Origin: Bacteroidetes bacterium UBA1947
GTDB lineage: Bacteria > Bacteroidota > Bacteroidia > Chitinophagales > Chitinophagaceae
Direction: 5' to 3'
DNA length: 30,220 bases
Assembly (NCBI GenBank): GCA_002336915.1
Contig: DDET01000002.1
Span: 109,340 to 139,559, forward strand
Part shown: piece by piece, positions 7,038 through 15,331 of the stretch
Numbering within the stretch: position 1 is the first letter of the stretch
Layout of the letters: each line of letters starts with the position of its first letter
Program-made: the position numbers and the translations under genes
Notes under the pieces: generated by a model
What the model saw: the letters and a program-made list of their open reading frames with translations, nothing else
What the model was told of the DNA's origin: nothing
The model's database searches: none

Positions 7038-9521
7038 ATGCCTGAACAGAAACATATTGATGACCTTTTCCGCGAGAAGATGGGAAGCCATAACGAGGCT
7101 CCCCCATCCTTCGTTTGGAAAAACCTGGAGCAAAAACTGGACAGCACAGTTACTCCCGGCAACGTAGTATCCTACTATAAGTGGTTGAGATACGGCGTGA
7201 TCCTATCAGCACTGGTGGTACTTGTGTACTTCTCAGGCAGGAAATTGATGGAAGCAAGCGACGCAAAGCAAACTGCCGCAGAACAGGTGGCAGCAGGTAA
7301 TGCGCAGCATAACCAAAATAATGAAGTTCTCAATACCGGCAATGCTGTAGCCGGCAACGAGCAGACAAATACTGTTGTAAATGGAACTGCGAACGAAGGT
7401 GATCAGGCAAATGGAAATTCGATAGCAGCTGCAAATACAACACAGGAACAAGCCATACAAAACCAGAGCGGAACACCTGAAAGCGCCACCAATACAAATG
7501 GTAGTCTTCTTGCTGCAAATACGAACACTAGTCCGGCAATGACCGGGCGCGGCGCAAATGCAAATCCCAATACTGCGCAAGCACAAGCAGCAGATCACAA
7601 CATGGCTGCGAACAAGCAATCTGCTAACGGTGACCAGGCAACTGCTGCAAATTCGAACACAGCAGCAGGGCACAAAACGGCAAGCACTTCGAATAATACG
7701 CAACCTAATGTCAAGACGGCTGCCGGCAACACAGGGATAGCCGCGGCGAATCAAAATGGTACACCGGGACATGCAACTGCGGCTGCGGTAAAGAATGCAT
7801 ATGCTCTTCCAAAATCATCCGCTAACAATACTACAGTAGTTACTGCAAATCAAAATACAGCAGCGGCACATAAAACTGCAAGTGCTTCAAACAACTCACA
7901 GGCACGTGTAGCACCATCTGCTAACAATACCACAGTGGTCACTGCAAATCAAAATACAGCAGCAGCTCATAAAACCGCAAGTGCTTCAAACAACTCACAG
8001 GCACGTGTAGCATCATCTGCTCGCAATACCACAGTAGTTGCTGCAAATCAAAAAACAGCAGCAGCGCACAAAATAACAAGCACTGCTAAAACGGTTCAGT
8101 CGCTTGCGCTTAACAAAGCTCACACGATAGCAAGCGCTAATACATCGAAACAACCTAAGCCCCCAATAAGCAACAGCCTGCATAAGAGCAACATACAACC
8201 ATATGCTGCCAGGAAGGAAGAATACGCCCAAAATAGTTTAAAAAGCGAAAGCGGCAGGCAAATTGCCCGCAACTCAAAAAATAATATCCCCAGCAGTTCA
8301 GAGCCTGCCAATACAAGGAGCCTGGATGCTGACGGACTAAAAACTAATACGGTGGCAGCGCATAAGAATAGCAATGTAGGAGGTAATGGTACTGCCGCAG
8401 ATGCTATAAAAGGAAACAAGGCTTTTACTGCCCTGGCAAATAGTGGCAACAATGAAAATGCCAATGGTACGCAGGCTAAAAACAGTCAGCAGCAGAATAG
8501 CACTGCCGCAAACAATACGCAGCCTGCAGCTGGTAATAGTCCCGTCGCGAGCAATAATGCCCCGCAATCAGGAATCAAACCAACTGCCAATAGCAACAAA
8601 GGGCAGCCTGTAAATCCTGCTGCAAATAGCGGTACTAAGGCCAACACTAAACCGGTTTCTACCCCCGAATTCATAGATAACCTGGTAGCTAAAAATGCAG
8701 CGCACAAGAGTAAGGCCATGCATAGAACTCCAATGTTCGAGACCGGTTTTAAACTCGGCTACGAGCTGGGTTTCCAACATTTTGCCGCTAACAAGTATGT
8801 GATAGCACCTTACGTAGAATATAGTGTGGGCAAACTGGGCGTGATGATACAGCCTGCATTTAAATATGCACGCAATGGGCACACAAGTAACCTTGGCGCT
8901 CAGGAGAACTACTACAATGTAACAAGCCAGCCATTTTCTACTCCACCTGCAATTTACGTACAAACTATTGACACGAACCACCCGAATCCTATGTACATCC
9001 GCAGGGTCACTTATTCGGAGAAGCATGACTCTATTGTAATAAACCACCACATCGATACAAAATCTTACACGGAAATAGAGATCCCGGTATTATTTAAATA
9101 CAATGCAAATCAAAATTTCGCTTTTTACGGTGGCGTAGTATTTGACTACAGTAATTCGGTTATCCAGGTCAAGGAAGACAGGCAGACATACTCAACCAAC
9201 GGAGTTTATTCTTATAAGGATAGCTTCAATGTCGGTAGTCCCGAACCTGTTATGCCCGATCCTAATAGTGTGTTTCAATACGGCGGTATATCATACATTA
9301 AATACAGCAATGCTGATTACCAGAGCGCCAGCTCAATGAAGCTGAATATTGGCTACATGCTAGGCTTCTCCTATACCATTAAGGACAGGTATATGCTCGA
9401 TGTATCGATGCAGCAGAACCTCTCGAATATGAACTACGTGCCAAATAAGGATGTACGGGGTATTTACACTCAGCCTTATTTCAGGATAAGTGCAGGTTAT
9501 AAATTGTTCAAAAGCAAATAA
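7038..9521 (+). CDS. Anti-sigma-like transmembrane protein with long low-complexity linker and C-terminal outer-membrane beta-barrel
   Basis: The ATG at 7038 (827 residues) is preferred to the GTG at 7035. Residues 1-50 are short, charged and start with an IDDLFREKM helix and PPSFVWKNLEQKL, resembling the cytoplasmic part of Bacteroidota anti-sigma factors. One membrane helix follows at about 51-66. Residues ~75-560 are extremely rich in Ala, Asn, Thr, Gln, Ser and His-Lys, including three tandem 33-residue units from residue 262. From about residue 566 the sequence becomes amphipathic beta-strands (MFETGFKLGYELGFQHF to YFRISAGYKLF), like PorT/OmpA-type outer-membrane barrels. The protein could thus span inner membrane, periplasm and outer membrane. 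It directly follows the sigma gene and probably holds the sigma inactive until an outer-membrane signal arrives. The barrel and helix are visible; the regulatory role is inferred. Confidence 0.8.
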   Translation: MPEQKHIDDLFREKMGSHNEAPPSFVWKNLEQKLDSTVTPGNVVSYYKWLRYGVILSALVVLVYFSGRKLMEASDAKQTAAEQVAAGNAQHNQNNEVLNTGNAVAGNEQTNTVVNGTANEGDQANGNSIAAANTTQEQAIQNQSGTPESATNTNGSLLAANTNTSPAMTGRGANANPNTAQAQAADHNMAANKQSANGDQATAANSNTAAGHKTASTSNNTQPNVKTAAGNTGIAAANQNGTPGHATAAAVKNAYALPKSSANNTTVVTANQNTAAAHKTASASNNSQARVAPSANNTTVVTANQNTAAAHKTASASNNSQARVASSARNTTVVAANQKTAAAHKITSTAKTVQSLALNKAHTIASANTSKQPKPPISNSLHKSNIQPYAARKEEYAQNSLKSESGRQIARNSKNNIPSSSEPANTRSLDADGLKTNTVAAHKNSNVGGNGTAADAIKGNKAFTALANSGNNENANGTQAKNSQQQNSTAANNTQPAAGNSPVASNNAPQSGIKPTANSNKGQPVNPAANSGTKANTKPVSTPEFIDNLVAKNAAHKSKAMHRTPMFETGFKLGYELGFQHFAANKYVIAPYVEYSVGKLGVMIQPAFKYARNGHTSNLGAQENYYNVTSQPFSTPPAIYVQTIDTNHPNPMYIRRVTYSEKHDSIVINHHIDTKSYTEIEIPVLFKYNANQNFAFYGGVVFDYSNSVIQVKEDRQTYSTNGVYSYKDSFNVGSPEPVMPDPNSVFQYGGISYIKYSNADYQSASSMKLNIGYMLGFSYTIKDRYMLDVSMQQNLSNMNYVPNKDVRGIYTQPYFRISAGYKLFKSK
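7821..8084 (+). repeat. Tandem 99-bp coding repeat, two full copies and one partial
   Basis: Units start with GCT AAC/CGC AAT at 7821, 7920 and 8019; the first two are 99 bp and differ at only a few positions, and the third matches for about 66 bp before diverging. Each encodes 33 residues (ANNTTVVTANQNTAAAHKTA...). The unit is an exact multiple of three, so copy-number change keeps the frame. The repeats lie in the periplasmic linker of the barrel protein. Confidence 0.92.
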
Positions 9522-9608
9522 TATCAGAATAAATACTAACGAAAACACCCCAAAAATACCGCCAATAGTCTTATACTAACAAAACGGTACTATTAACAAA
9601 TAAAGAAC

Positions 9609-10886
9609 ATGAAACACCTCTGCTTTTTAGTCTTCTTAATGCTTTTCGGTTCAGCGGCCTTTCCCCAGTGGGCGGTGAGTGGCAACGTATCCGATATGAA
9701 CAGCCAGCCGGTTGTTGGTAAGACGGTATATGTATCTGTGGATTCTATTCCAAATTACCCGGGCTTCTTCGGCCAGGCGACTACTGATGCCAACGGGGAC
9801 TATATGGTATTCTTTGCAGCTGACTCTCCCTACATAGGCGCCCCGGTTAACGTCAGCCTGTACGATTGTAATAACGTAATGGTAGTTGATACACCAACTT
9901 ACGTAGGCTATGATATCACTCAGAACTTTGTTATCTGCGCCGCTGTTCCTCCACCGCCCACCAGTATAGAAGGTACCATAACGGCGGCAAACCCGGTAAC
10001 AGGCGAACCTGATGCGCAGGTTTACCTGATAGAGCTGGCAATAGATTCTTTTACACTCGACACCACGCTTACAGCCATCGACAGCACTATTACAGATAGC
10101 GTAGGCCACTATACTTTTGCCATACCAAATGTAGCTAACAGTTACCTGAAGGTAAAAGCAGCTCTCTTACCTGCTAACGCTAACTATACAAGTTACCTGC
10201 CTACTTATTATACTTCTTCCATAGTGTGGGGCGGAGCCACCAGCCTGCCCAACCCATTGCCTAATACCGGTATTAACATCCAGCTGACAGCAGGTGTTAA
10301 CCCGGGTGGCCCGGCATTTATAGGCGGTAACGTAGCCCAGGGCGCTAATAAATCAACAGCGGTGGGCGATCCATTAAACCACAGGATTCTGATCCTTACC
10401 AATATGAACAACCAGGCGGTTGCTTATACTTATTCCAACGCCTCCGGGCATTTTAGCTTTAGCAATTTGCCTTTGGGTACTTACAAACTATTTGGTGATG
10501 TAATGGCCAAAAGCAATCCCCCCCTGAGCGTAACGCTTGATGCCGCACACCTGTCTGTTAACAATATAGAATTCCAGGAGCACAGCCACCTCTTCGATGG
10601 GCATTTCATTACTATTGCAACATCTGTGAGTAAACTGCCCGCAGCACTTCAAAATGCCGCTATTTTCCCTAATCCTGCTACGGACAAAATAACTGTGACT
10701 GGCATTGACAATGTAACGGGCACCAGGAATGTAACACTTACCGCCATGAATGGCAGCATCGTGTACGCACATAATTTTACCGAAACTGAAACCATAACAG
10801 TTCCTTTGGCTTCACTAAGCAGAGGGATATATGTGTTACAGGTAAACACTGCTGAGGGCAACGTTATTTTTAAAGTTTCTAAATAA
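9609..10886 (+). CDS. Secreted T9SS cargo protein with Ig-like/carboxypeptidase-regulatory-like domains (copy 1)
   Basis: This 425-residue protein has a signal peptide (about residues 1-20, ending SAAFPQ), then at least two beta-sandwich repeats beginning VSGNVSDMNSQPVVGKTVYV and IEGTITAANPVTGEPDAQVYL, which resemble carboxypeptidase regulatory-like or prealbumin-like folds. A third segment is HFSFSNLPLGTYKLFGDVM. The last 74 residues form a type A T9SS C-terminal domain: IFPNPATDKITVTG, LTAMNGSIVY, LSRGIYVLQV and a final KVSK. It is expected to cross the outer membrane through T9SS and be anchored on the surface or released. No catalytic residues were seen. It starts 87 nt after the barrel gene and has a close paralogue downstream. 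Confidence 0.88.
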   Translation: MKHLCFLVFLMLFGSAAFPQWAVSGNVSDMNSQPVVGKTVYVSVDSIPNYPGFFGQATTDANGDYMVFFAADSPYIGAPVNVSLYDCNNVMVVDTPTYVGYDITQNFVICAAVPPPPTSIEGTITAANPVTGEPDAQVYLIELAIDSFTLDTTLTAIDSTITDSVGHYTFAIPNVANSYLKVKAALLPANANYTSYLPTYYTSSIVWGGATSLPNPLPNTGINIQLTAGVNPGGPAFIGGNVAQGANKSTAVGDPLNHRILILTNMNNQAVAYTYSNASGHFSFSNLPLGTYKLFGDVMAKSNPPLSVTLDAAHLSVNNIEFQEHSHLFDGHFITIATSVSKLPAALQNAAIFPNPATDKITVTGIDNVTGTRNVTLTAMNGSIVYAHNFTETETITVPLASLSRGIYVLQVNTAEGNVIFKVSK

Positions 10887-10918
10887 GCCGGCCTCTATAT
10901 ACTACTAGTTGAACGGGA

Positions 10919-10946
10919 CTGCCCCTTCATTGCGGGGCAGCCTTTT
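10919..10946 (+). terminator. Rho-independent terminator after T9SS copy 1
   Basis: A perfect 7-bp G+C-rich stem CTGCCCC (10919-10925) / GGGGCAG (10934-10940) with an 8-nt loop is followed by CCTTTT. It lies 33 nt after the stop and separates the two paralogues transcriptionally. Confidence 0.8.
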
Positions 10947-11098
10947 AAAAGATCATGTGGTGGTGAGGATGTTGATAAGCAATTTTAATGTTTTCAAAAA
11001 AGACCACTAACGAAACGACCTAATACCTCGTCAATATATACGATCAACTTTTTTTCTTAAATCTTTACCTTTTCCAATTAAAACCAAACACACATTTT

Positions 11099-12367
11099 AT
11101 GAAAAAACTCTCCTTTTTAGCACTTTTGTTAACGCTCTCTTGCTCTGCGGTTTTTGCGCAGTGGTCGGTTAGCGGTACTGTTACAGATGTTAACAGCATG
11201 CCCGTTGCCGGCAAAACAGTATATGTTCATACCGATACTTTTGTCCTGAATAGCCCCCAATATGATGGCTATGACGTAACCGATGCCAACGGTAATTATA
11301 CTGTCTCTTTTGCCACAGGTACTCCTGACTTTCAGCAAGTTGTGAACATTGGTCTTTATGACTGTAACAACTCATGGGTGAACGATACAGTTATGTATAA
11401 CAACAATCCCGCGATCACGCACGATTTCACGATATGCGTCCCTGCTCCTGTTGCTACAGATATACATGGTGTTATCTCTGCAAACTCAGTAGCACAGAAC
11501 GATGCTGAAGTTTACCTGGTAAGGATGGATATCGATTCAATTGCTCTGGACACTACCCTGACCGCTATTGATAGCGTTCCAACTGATGCCCAGGGTTACT
11601 ATAGCTTCAACATCCCCGGTAATGCCGGTGATGGCCTGATGGTTAAAGCCGCCTTATTACCTGCTAATGCAAACTACGCAGGTTACCTGCCTACTTATTA
11701 CACTTCTGCTATAAAGTGGTTTGCTGCAACTCTGTTGCCTAACCCACTGCCACTTACAAATGTGGATATTGACCTGATAGCCGGTGTTAACCCCGGTGGC
11801 CCTGCTTTCATAGGCGGTGATGTATCACTGGGTGCAAACAAATCAACTGCTGTTGGCGATCCGCTTAACCACAGGATACTGATACTTACCAATGCAGCTA
11901 ACGTTCCTGTTGCTTATACTTATTCTGATGCAGCAGGTCATTTCAGTTTTCCTAACCTTGCTTTAGGCACTTACAAACTGTTTGGTGATGTAATGGGTAA
12001 AACTAATCCTGCAATGACTATCGTACTTGATGCTGCTCACCAGTCTGTTACCAATATCGAATTCCAGGAGCATAGCCACCTGTTTGAAGGTCACCTTCTT
12101 TTGTCTGTTGGTAATGTGCCTGCAGCACTGCAAAATGCTGTAGCTTTCCCAACACCTGCTATCGATAAAGTAACTGTAACGGGTATCAACAATATTGCCG
12201 GTGCCAGGAGTGTAACGCTTGCTGCAATGAATGGTACTGTAGTATACACACACACGTTCGGCGAAAAAGATGCAATGACTATACCTGTTGCATCATTAAG
12301 CAAAGGCATCTATATGCTGCATGTGAACACAACTGAAGGCAACGTTATTTTCAAAGTAACAAAATAA
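11099..12367 (+). CDS. Secreted T9SS cargo-like protein (copy 2, tandem paralogue)
   Basis: The 422-residue product matches copy 1 along its whole length, with identical stretches such as KSTAVGDPLNHRILILTN and TYKLFGDVM. It has a signal peptide ending SAVFAQ, the same beta-sandwich domains and a 74-residue C-terminal domain. The usual FPNP start of the T9SS domain reads FPTPAIDK here, an Asn-to-Thr change, while LAAMNGTVVY, LSKGIYMLHV and the final KVTK are kept. Secretion by T9SS is therefore likely. The gene lies 212 nt after copy 1, beyond that gene's terminator, so it should have its own promoter; no clear TAnnTTTG box was found. Function is unknown; surface adhesion or binding is a guess from fold alone. 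Confidence 0.85.
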   Translation: MKKLSFLALLLTLSCSAVFAQWSVSGTVTDVNSMPVAGKTVYVHTDTFVLNSPQYDGYDVTDANGNYTVSFATGTPDFQQVVNIGLYDCNNSWVNDTVMYNNNPAITHDFTICVPAPVATDIHGVISANSVAQNDAEVYLVRMDIDSIALDTTLTAIDSVPTDAQGYYSFNIPGNAGDGLMVKAALLPANANYAGYLPTYYTSAIKWFAATLLPNPLPLTNVDIDLIAGVNPGGPAFIGGDVSLGANKSTAVGDPLNHRILILTNAANVPVAYTYSDAAGHFSFPNLALGTYKLFGDVMGKTNPAMTIVLDAAHQSVTNIEFQEHSHLFEGHLLLSVGNVPAALQNAVAFPTPAIDKVTVTGINNIAGARSVTLAAMNGTVVYTHTFGEKDAMTIPVASLSKGIYMLHVNTTEGNVIFKVTK

Positions 12368-12399
12368 GCCTGCCTCTATATTCTATAAAATGAAACACT

Positions 12400-12432
12400 A
12401 CTGTCCCGCTGCAAGGCGGGACAGTTTTTTTT
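12400..12432 (+). terminator. Rho-independent terminator after T9SS copy 2
   Basis: A perfect 10-bp stem ACTGTCCCGC (12400-12409) / GCGGGACAGT (12416-12425) with a 6-nt loop is followed by a run of T. It also separates this gene from the convergent cutC. Confidence 0.92.
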
Positions 12433-12441
12433 ATACCCGGG

Positions 12442-13116
12442 CTATTGGAATGCGGCCATCGTTTTGCGGATATCCTCTTCATCTGCCATTTCACCGGCGA
12501 TGCGTGCTGACGTATGGAATTCGAAAGCATGAGTTTCAGACACGAGTTGCCTGATGTTGGAAGAACGGACGCCGCTTCCCGGCATAATGATGATCCTGCC
12601 GCCGCCGGCATCTACCAGCTCTGCAATCAGTGATGTAGCTTCAATGGCCGTATTTTTTTGCCCGGAAGTAAGTATGCGCTCGCAGCCGCATGCAATCACA
12701 TCTTCCAGTGCCTTAAAGGGGTCTGGTGTCCGGTCGAAAACCCTGTGGCATGTTACCTTCATAGGGTATGCCCACTCTACGATACGTTTCAGCAGCTCTG
12801 TATCTATGCTGCCGTCCGGCAACTGCACGCCGGTTGCAATACCCTCGCAGCCCAATGCCCAGCATGACGCGATATCCTGTTTCATGATCCCAATTTCTTC
12901 ACGGCTATATAAGAAGTCGCCACCCCTGGGCCGTATCATGGGGTATATCGGTATCGAAACCTGCTCCTTAGCCTGGCGGATGGTTTCAAGGCTCGGTGTA
13001 GTGCCCCCAAGGGGCGCCTCCGCACATAATTCTATACGCCCCGCGCCCGCCCGTTCTGCAACGATGCAGGAGGCCACATTAAATGCACATATCTCCAGCA
13101 GGAAAGAGCGGGGCAT
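12442..13116 (-). CDS. cutC: CutC family protein
   Basis: The 224-residue TIM-barrel protein shows CutC hallmarks: LEICAFNVASCIVAERAGAGRIELC at the start, PLGGTTPS, IYPMIRPRGGDFLY, VTCHRVFDRTPDP, and ILTSGQ near residue 150. CutC was first linked to copper homeostasis in E. coli, but that role is disputed and the biochemical activity is not settled. It is slightly shorter than the usual ~240-250 residues. It starts only 7 nt after the stop of the glycosylasparaginase gene and is surely in the same operon, which hints at a role in sugar or glycoprotein turnover rather than metal handling. That last point is inference. Confidence 0.93.
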   Translation of the reverse strand: MPRSFLLEICAFNVASCIVAERAGAGRIELCAEAPLGGTTPSLETIRQAKEQVSIPIYPMIRPRGGDFLYSREEIGIMKQDIASCWALGCEGIATGVQLPDGSIDTELLKRIVEWAYPMKVTCHRVFDRTPDPFKALEDVIACGCERILTSGQKNTAIEATSLIAELVDAGGGRIIIMPGSGVRSSNIRQLVSETHAFEFHTSARIAGEMADEEDIRKTMAAFQ

Positions 13117-13123
13117 ATTCTTG

Positions 13124-14155
13124 TCAATAAATACTAGGTGAATTGAGGATCGTTTCAGTGTCCCCGGTTTTTATCGCGTAGGTGAAGCCCGGCTGCAGGG
13201 CATAGGCACCATACTCCCCGTGTTTGTTTATCGCCAGGAACCCTACCTGTACTTTTTTAGCCTGTTCAGGATTGTATTTGATAATGCGCTCCACGGCCTT
13301 CTTGCATGCCCTTGCAGGGCTATACCCATTACGCATAAACTCTACCACCAGGTGAGAACCTACTATACGTATCACTTCCTCACCCACGCCGGTTGAGGTT
13401 GCGGCCCCAACTTCGTTATCGACAAAAAGGCCTGCACCTATAATGGGCGAATCGCCTACGCGTCCATGCATTTTGTAGGCAAGCCCGCTTGTGGTGCAGG
13501 CGCCGCTCAGGTTGCCGTTTGCATCCATAGCAAGCATCCCGATAGTATCATGATTGGTTTTGCTGCCCGGCATAGGCGCTTTTTTTTCATGGTGTGTTTT
13601 GTTCTCGACATTTCTCATTGGTTGATAGTCGCCTTTTTTCAGCCACTCTTTCCAGGCTTTTTCAGTTGCCGGTGTCAGCAGGTTCTCTTTCTTAAAACCA
13701 TTCGCTTTGGCGAACTCAAACGCCCCCGTCCCGGCGAGCACCACATGCGGGGTTTTTTCCATTACCAGCCGGGCTACTGATATGGCATGAATAACGTGTT
13801 CCAGGCACATTACCGAGCCGCAGCGGTATTTATCATCCATAATGCAGGCATCAAGGGTTACTTTTCCATCGCGGTCGGGAGTAGCCCCGTAGCCAACACT
13901 GGTTATATTAGGATCGGCTTCAGGTACTTTCACTCCTGTCTCAACGGCATCCAGGGCATGGCCACCATCTTTTAAAATATCCCAGGCTGCTTTATTTGCC
14001 GCTACTCCGAAATTCCAGGTCGAAACGACGATCGGCTCATCTTTTACTGTGTCATAGTAATAATCCGGCTTAGCCAGGGCATCCTTGCTTACCAATGTTG
14101 CAGCGGCGCCAAGTACTGAGAACCTTAAAAATTTCCTGCGGTCAGTCATCATCAT
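13124..14155 (-). CDS. Tat-exported N4-(beta-N-acetylglucosaminyl)-L-asparaginase (glycosylasparaginase)
   Basis: The 343-residue protein is an Ntn-hydrolase precursor. The N-terminus carries a twin-arginine signal (TDRRKFLRF plus a hydrophobic stretch, residues 4-22, with ALAKP cleavage site near 29). The autocleavage and nucleophile motif is NHDTIGM, with Thr204 becoming the N-terminal catalytic residue of the beta chain after self-processing. HGRVGDSP and GAATSTGVGEE are also typical of the Elizabethkingia-type enzyme. It hydrolyses the GlcNAc-Asn bond left after glycoprotein breakdown, in the periplasm. Three successive ATG codons (14155, 14152, 14149) are possible starts. CutC follows in the same operon. 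The assignment is secure; an isoaspartyl peptidase is less likely given the HDTIGM and HGRVGDSP motifs. Confidence 0.92.
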   Translation of the reverse strand: MMMTDRRKFLRFSVLGAAATLVSKDALAKPDYYYDTVKDEPIVVSTWNFGVAANKAAWDILKDGGHALDAVETGVKVPEADPNITSVGYGATPDRDGKVTLDACIMDDKYRCGSVMCLEHVIHAISVARLVMEKTPHVVLAGTGAFEFAKANGFKKENLLTPATEKAWKEWLKKGDYQPMRNVENKTHHEKKAPMPGSKTNHDTIGMLAMDANGNLSGACTTSGLAYKMHGRVGDSPIIGAGLFVDNEVGAATSTGVGEEVIRIVGSHLVVEFMRNGYSPARACKKAVERIIKYNPEQAKKVQVGFLAINKHGEYGAYALQPGFTYAIKTGDTETILNSPSIY

Positions 14156-14297
14156 ACTTTTGAGAACATTAAGATAAGCGTGATTTTCTAATATTGGTAC
14201 TTATATGATAAAATATTAAAGCTATAAACGTTTTACCGCAGGCTGTTAAAAAAAAGAAAAAAAGAAGTTGCAATAAACAAATAAATTGCTGCGCGAT

Positions 14298-14305
14298 TAA
14301 ATTTG
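14298..14305 (+). promoter_or_regulatory. Candidate -7 box for batB-batC
   Basis: TAAATTTG matches TAnnTTTG exactly and lies 15 nt before the batB ATG, giving a short leader. The nearest TTG upstream (14268-14270) is 27 nt away, longer than the usual spacing, so strength is uncertain. Confidence 0.35.
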
Positions 14306-14320
14306 CGTTGTACAAAAATT

Positions 14321-15331
14321 ATGTTGCGTTTTCAATACATATCACACCTGTTCGCTCTTGGTCTTGTGCCTGTGCTCATAGCTTTGTTCCTATGGCTTAT
14401 ATATTGGCGAAGGAACAAAATGAAAAAGCTGGGCGATACCGAACTTGTATCGGAACAGATGCGTGGCGTGGTACAGGGGAGAAGTACTTTGAAGTTTATC
14501 CTGCTTTGCATAGCATTTGCATTGCTGAGTATAGGTTGGGCCAATTTGCAGACCGGGGATAAGACCGAAAAAGTACAGCGTAAGGGAGTGGATGTGATGA
14601 TAGCCCTCGACGTGAGTAAGAGCATGCTGGCCAATGACGTACAACCTGACAGGTTGACAAGGGCCAAGCAACTCATAATGCGCCTTACGGAAAAAATGCA
14701 GAACGACCGGGTAGGCCTCATTGTATTTGCAGGCAGGGCATATCTGCAGGTGCCGCTCACCATCGACTACAGCGCGCTGAAAATGATGCTGAACAACGTG
14801 ACACCGGGCCTGGTACCTACACAGGGTACTGTAATAGGCGATGCCATTGATATGGCCATGCAGTCCTTCTCGCAAAAGGAGCGAAAGTTCAAGTCCCTGG
14901 TCATCATATCAGATGGAGAAGACCATGATGAGCAGGCTATTGCCAAAGCGAAAGAAGCGGCTGATGCAGGCGTGACCATACATACCATAGGTATAGGCTC
15001 ACCACAAGGCACCACGCTCTATGATGCAGATACAAGATCCGTAAAGCTGGACGAGAATGGAGCACCCGTGGTAAGTAAGCTGAATGAAGAAGAGTTAAGG
15101 TCGCTGGCAGCCACCGGGCATGGCAGCTATACATTGTTGCGCAATACAGACGATGCTGCCGAAAAATTGATAGATGCAATGGCGGGCATGGAACAAAAAA
15201 GTTTGGGCTCCGTGGTGTTTACCGACTTCACCAGTTATTTTCAGTATTTCCTGCTCGCAGGGTTCATTATACTCTTTATCGAATGGTTATTGCCCGGTGC
15301 AAGCCTTAAAGTGAAAGCGCGTACTACATGA
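14321..15331 (+). CDS. batB: BatB-type von Willebrand factor A membrane protein
   Basis: The ATG at 14321 gives 336 residues; an upstream TTG at 14303 would add six residues and is less likely. Membrane helices lie at about residues 7-27, 57-73 and near the C-terminus (YFQYFLLAGFIILFIEWLL). Between them is a VWA domain with the MIDAS motif DVSKS at 97-101, the VPTQGTVIGDAI segment and IISDGEDHDEQA. DVSKSMLANDVQP and VGLIVFAGRAYLQVPLT are characteristic of BatB in the Bacteroidota aerotolerance operon, whose products are thought to work with MoxR ATPases in the envelope. No batA precedes it; the upstream gene is the divergent asparaginase. It overlaps batC by 4 nt (ATGA), indicating translational coupling. 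Confidence 0.9.
   Translation: MLRFQYISHLFALGLVPVLIALFLWLIYWRRNKMKKLGDTELVSEQMRGVVQGRSTLKFILLCIAFALLSIGWANLQTGDKTEKVQRKGVDVMIALDVSKSMLANDVQPDRLTRAKQLIMRLTEKMQNDRVGLIVFAGRAYLQVPLTIDYSALKMMLNNVTPGLVPTQGTVIGDAIDMAMQSFSQKERKFKSLVIISDGEDHDEQAIAKAKEAADAGVTIHTIGIGSPQGTTLYDADTRSVKLDENGAPVVSKLNEEELRSLAATGHGSYTLLRNTDDAAEKLIDAMAGMEQKSLGSVVFTDFTSYFQYFLLAGFIILFIEWLLPGASLKVKARTT

Noticed and set aside
7233..7772. Cys/Arg-rich minus-strand frame opposite the linker of the barrel protein
   Set aside because: Shadow of the Ala/Asn/Thr repeat region; no start context and no family resemblance.
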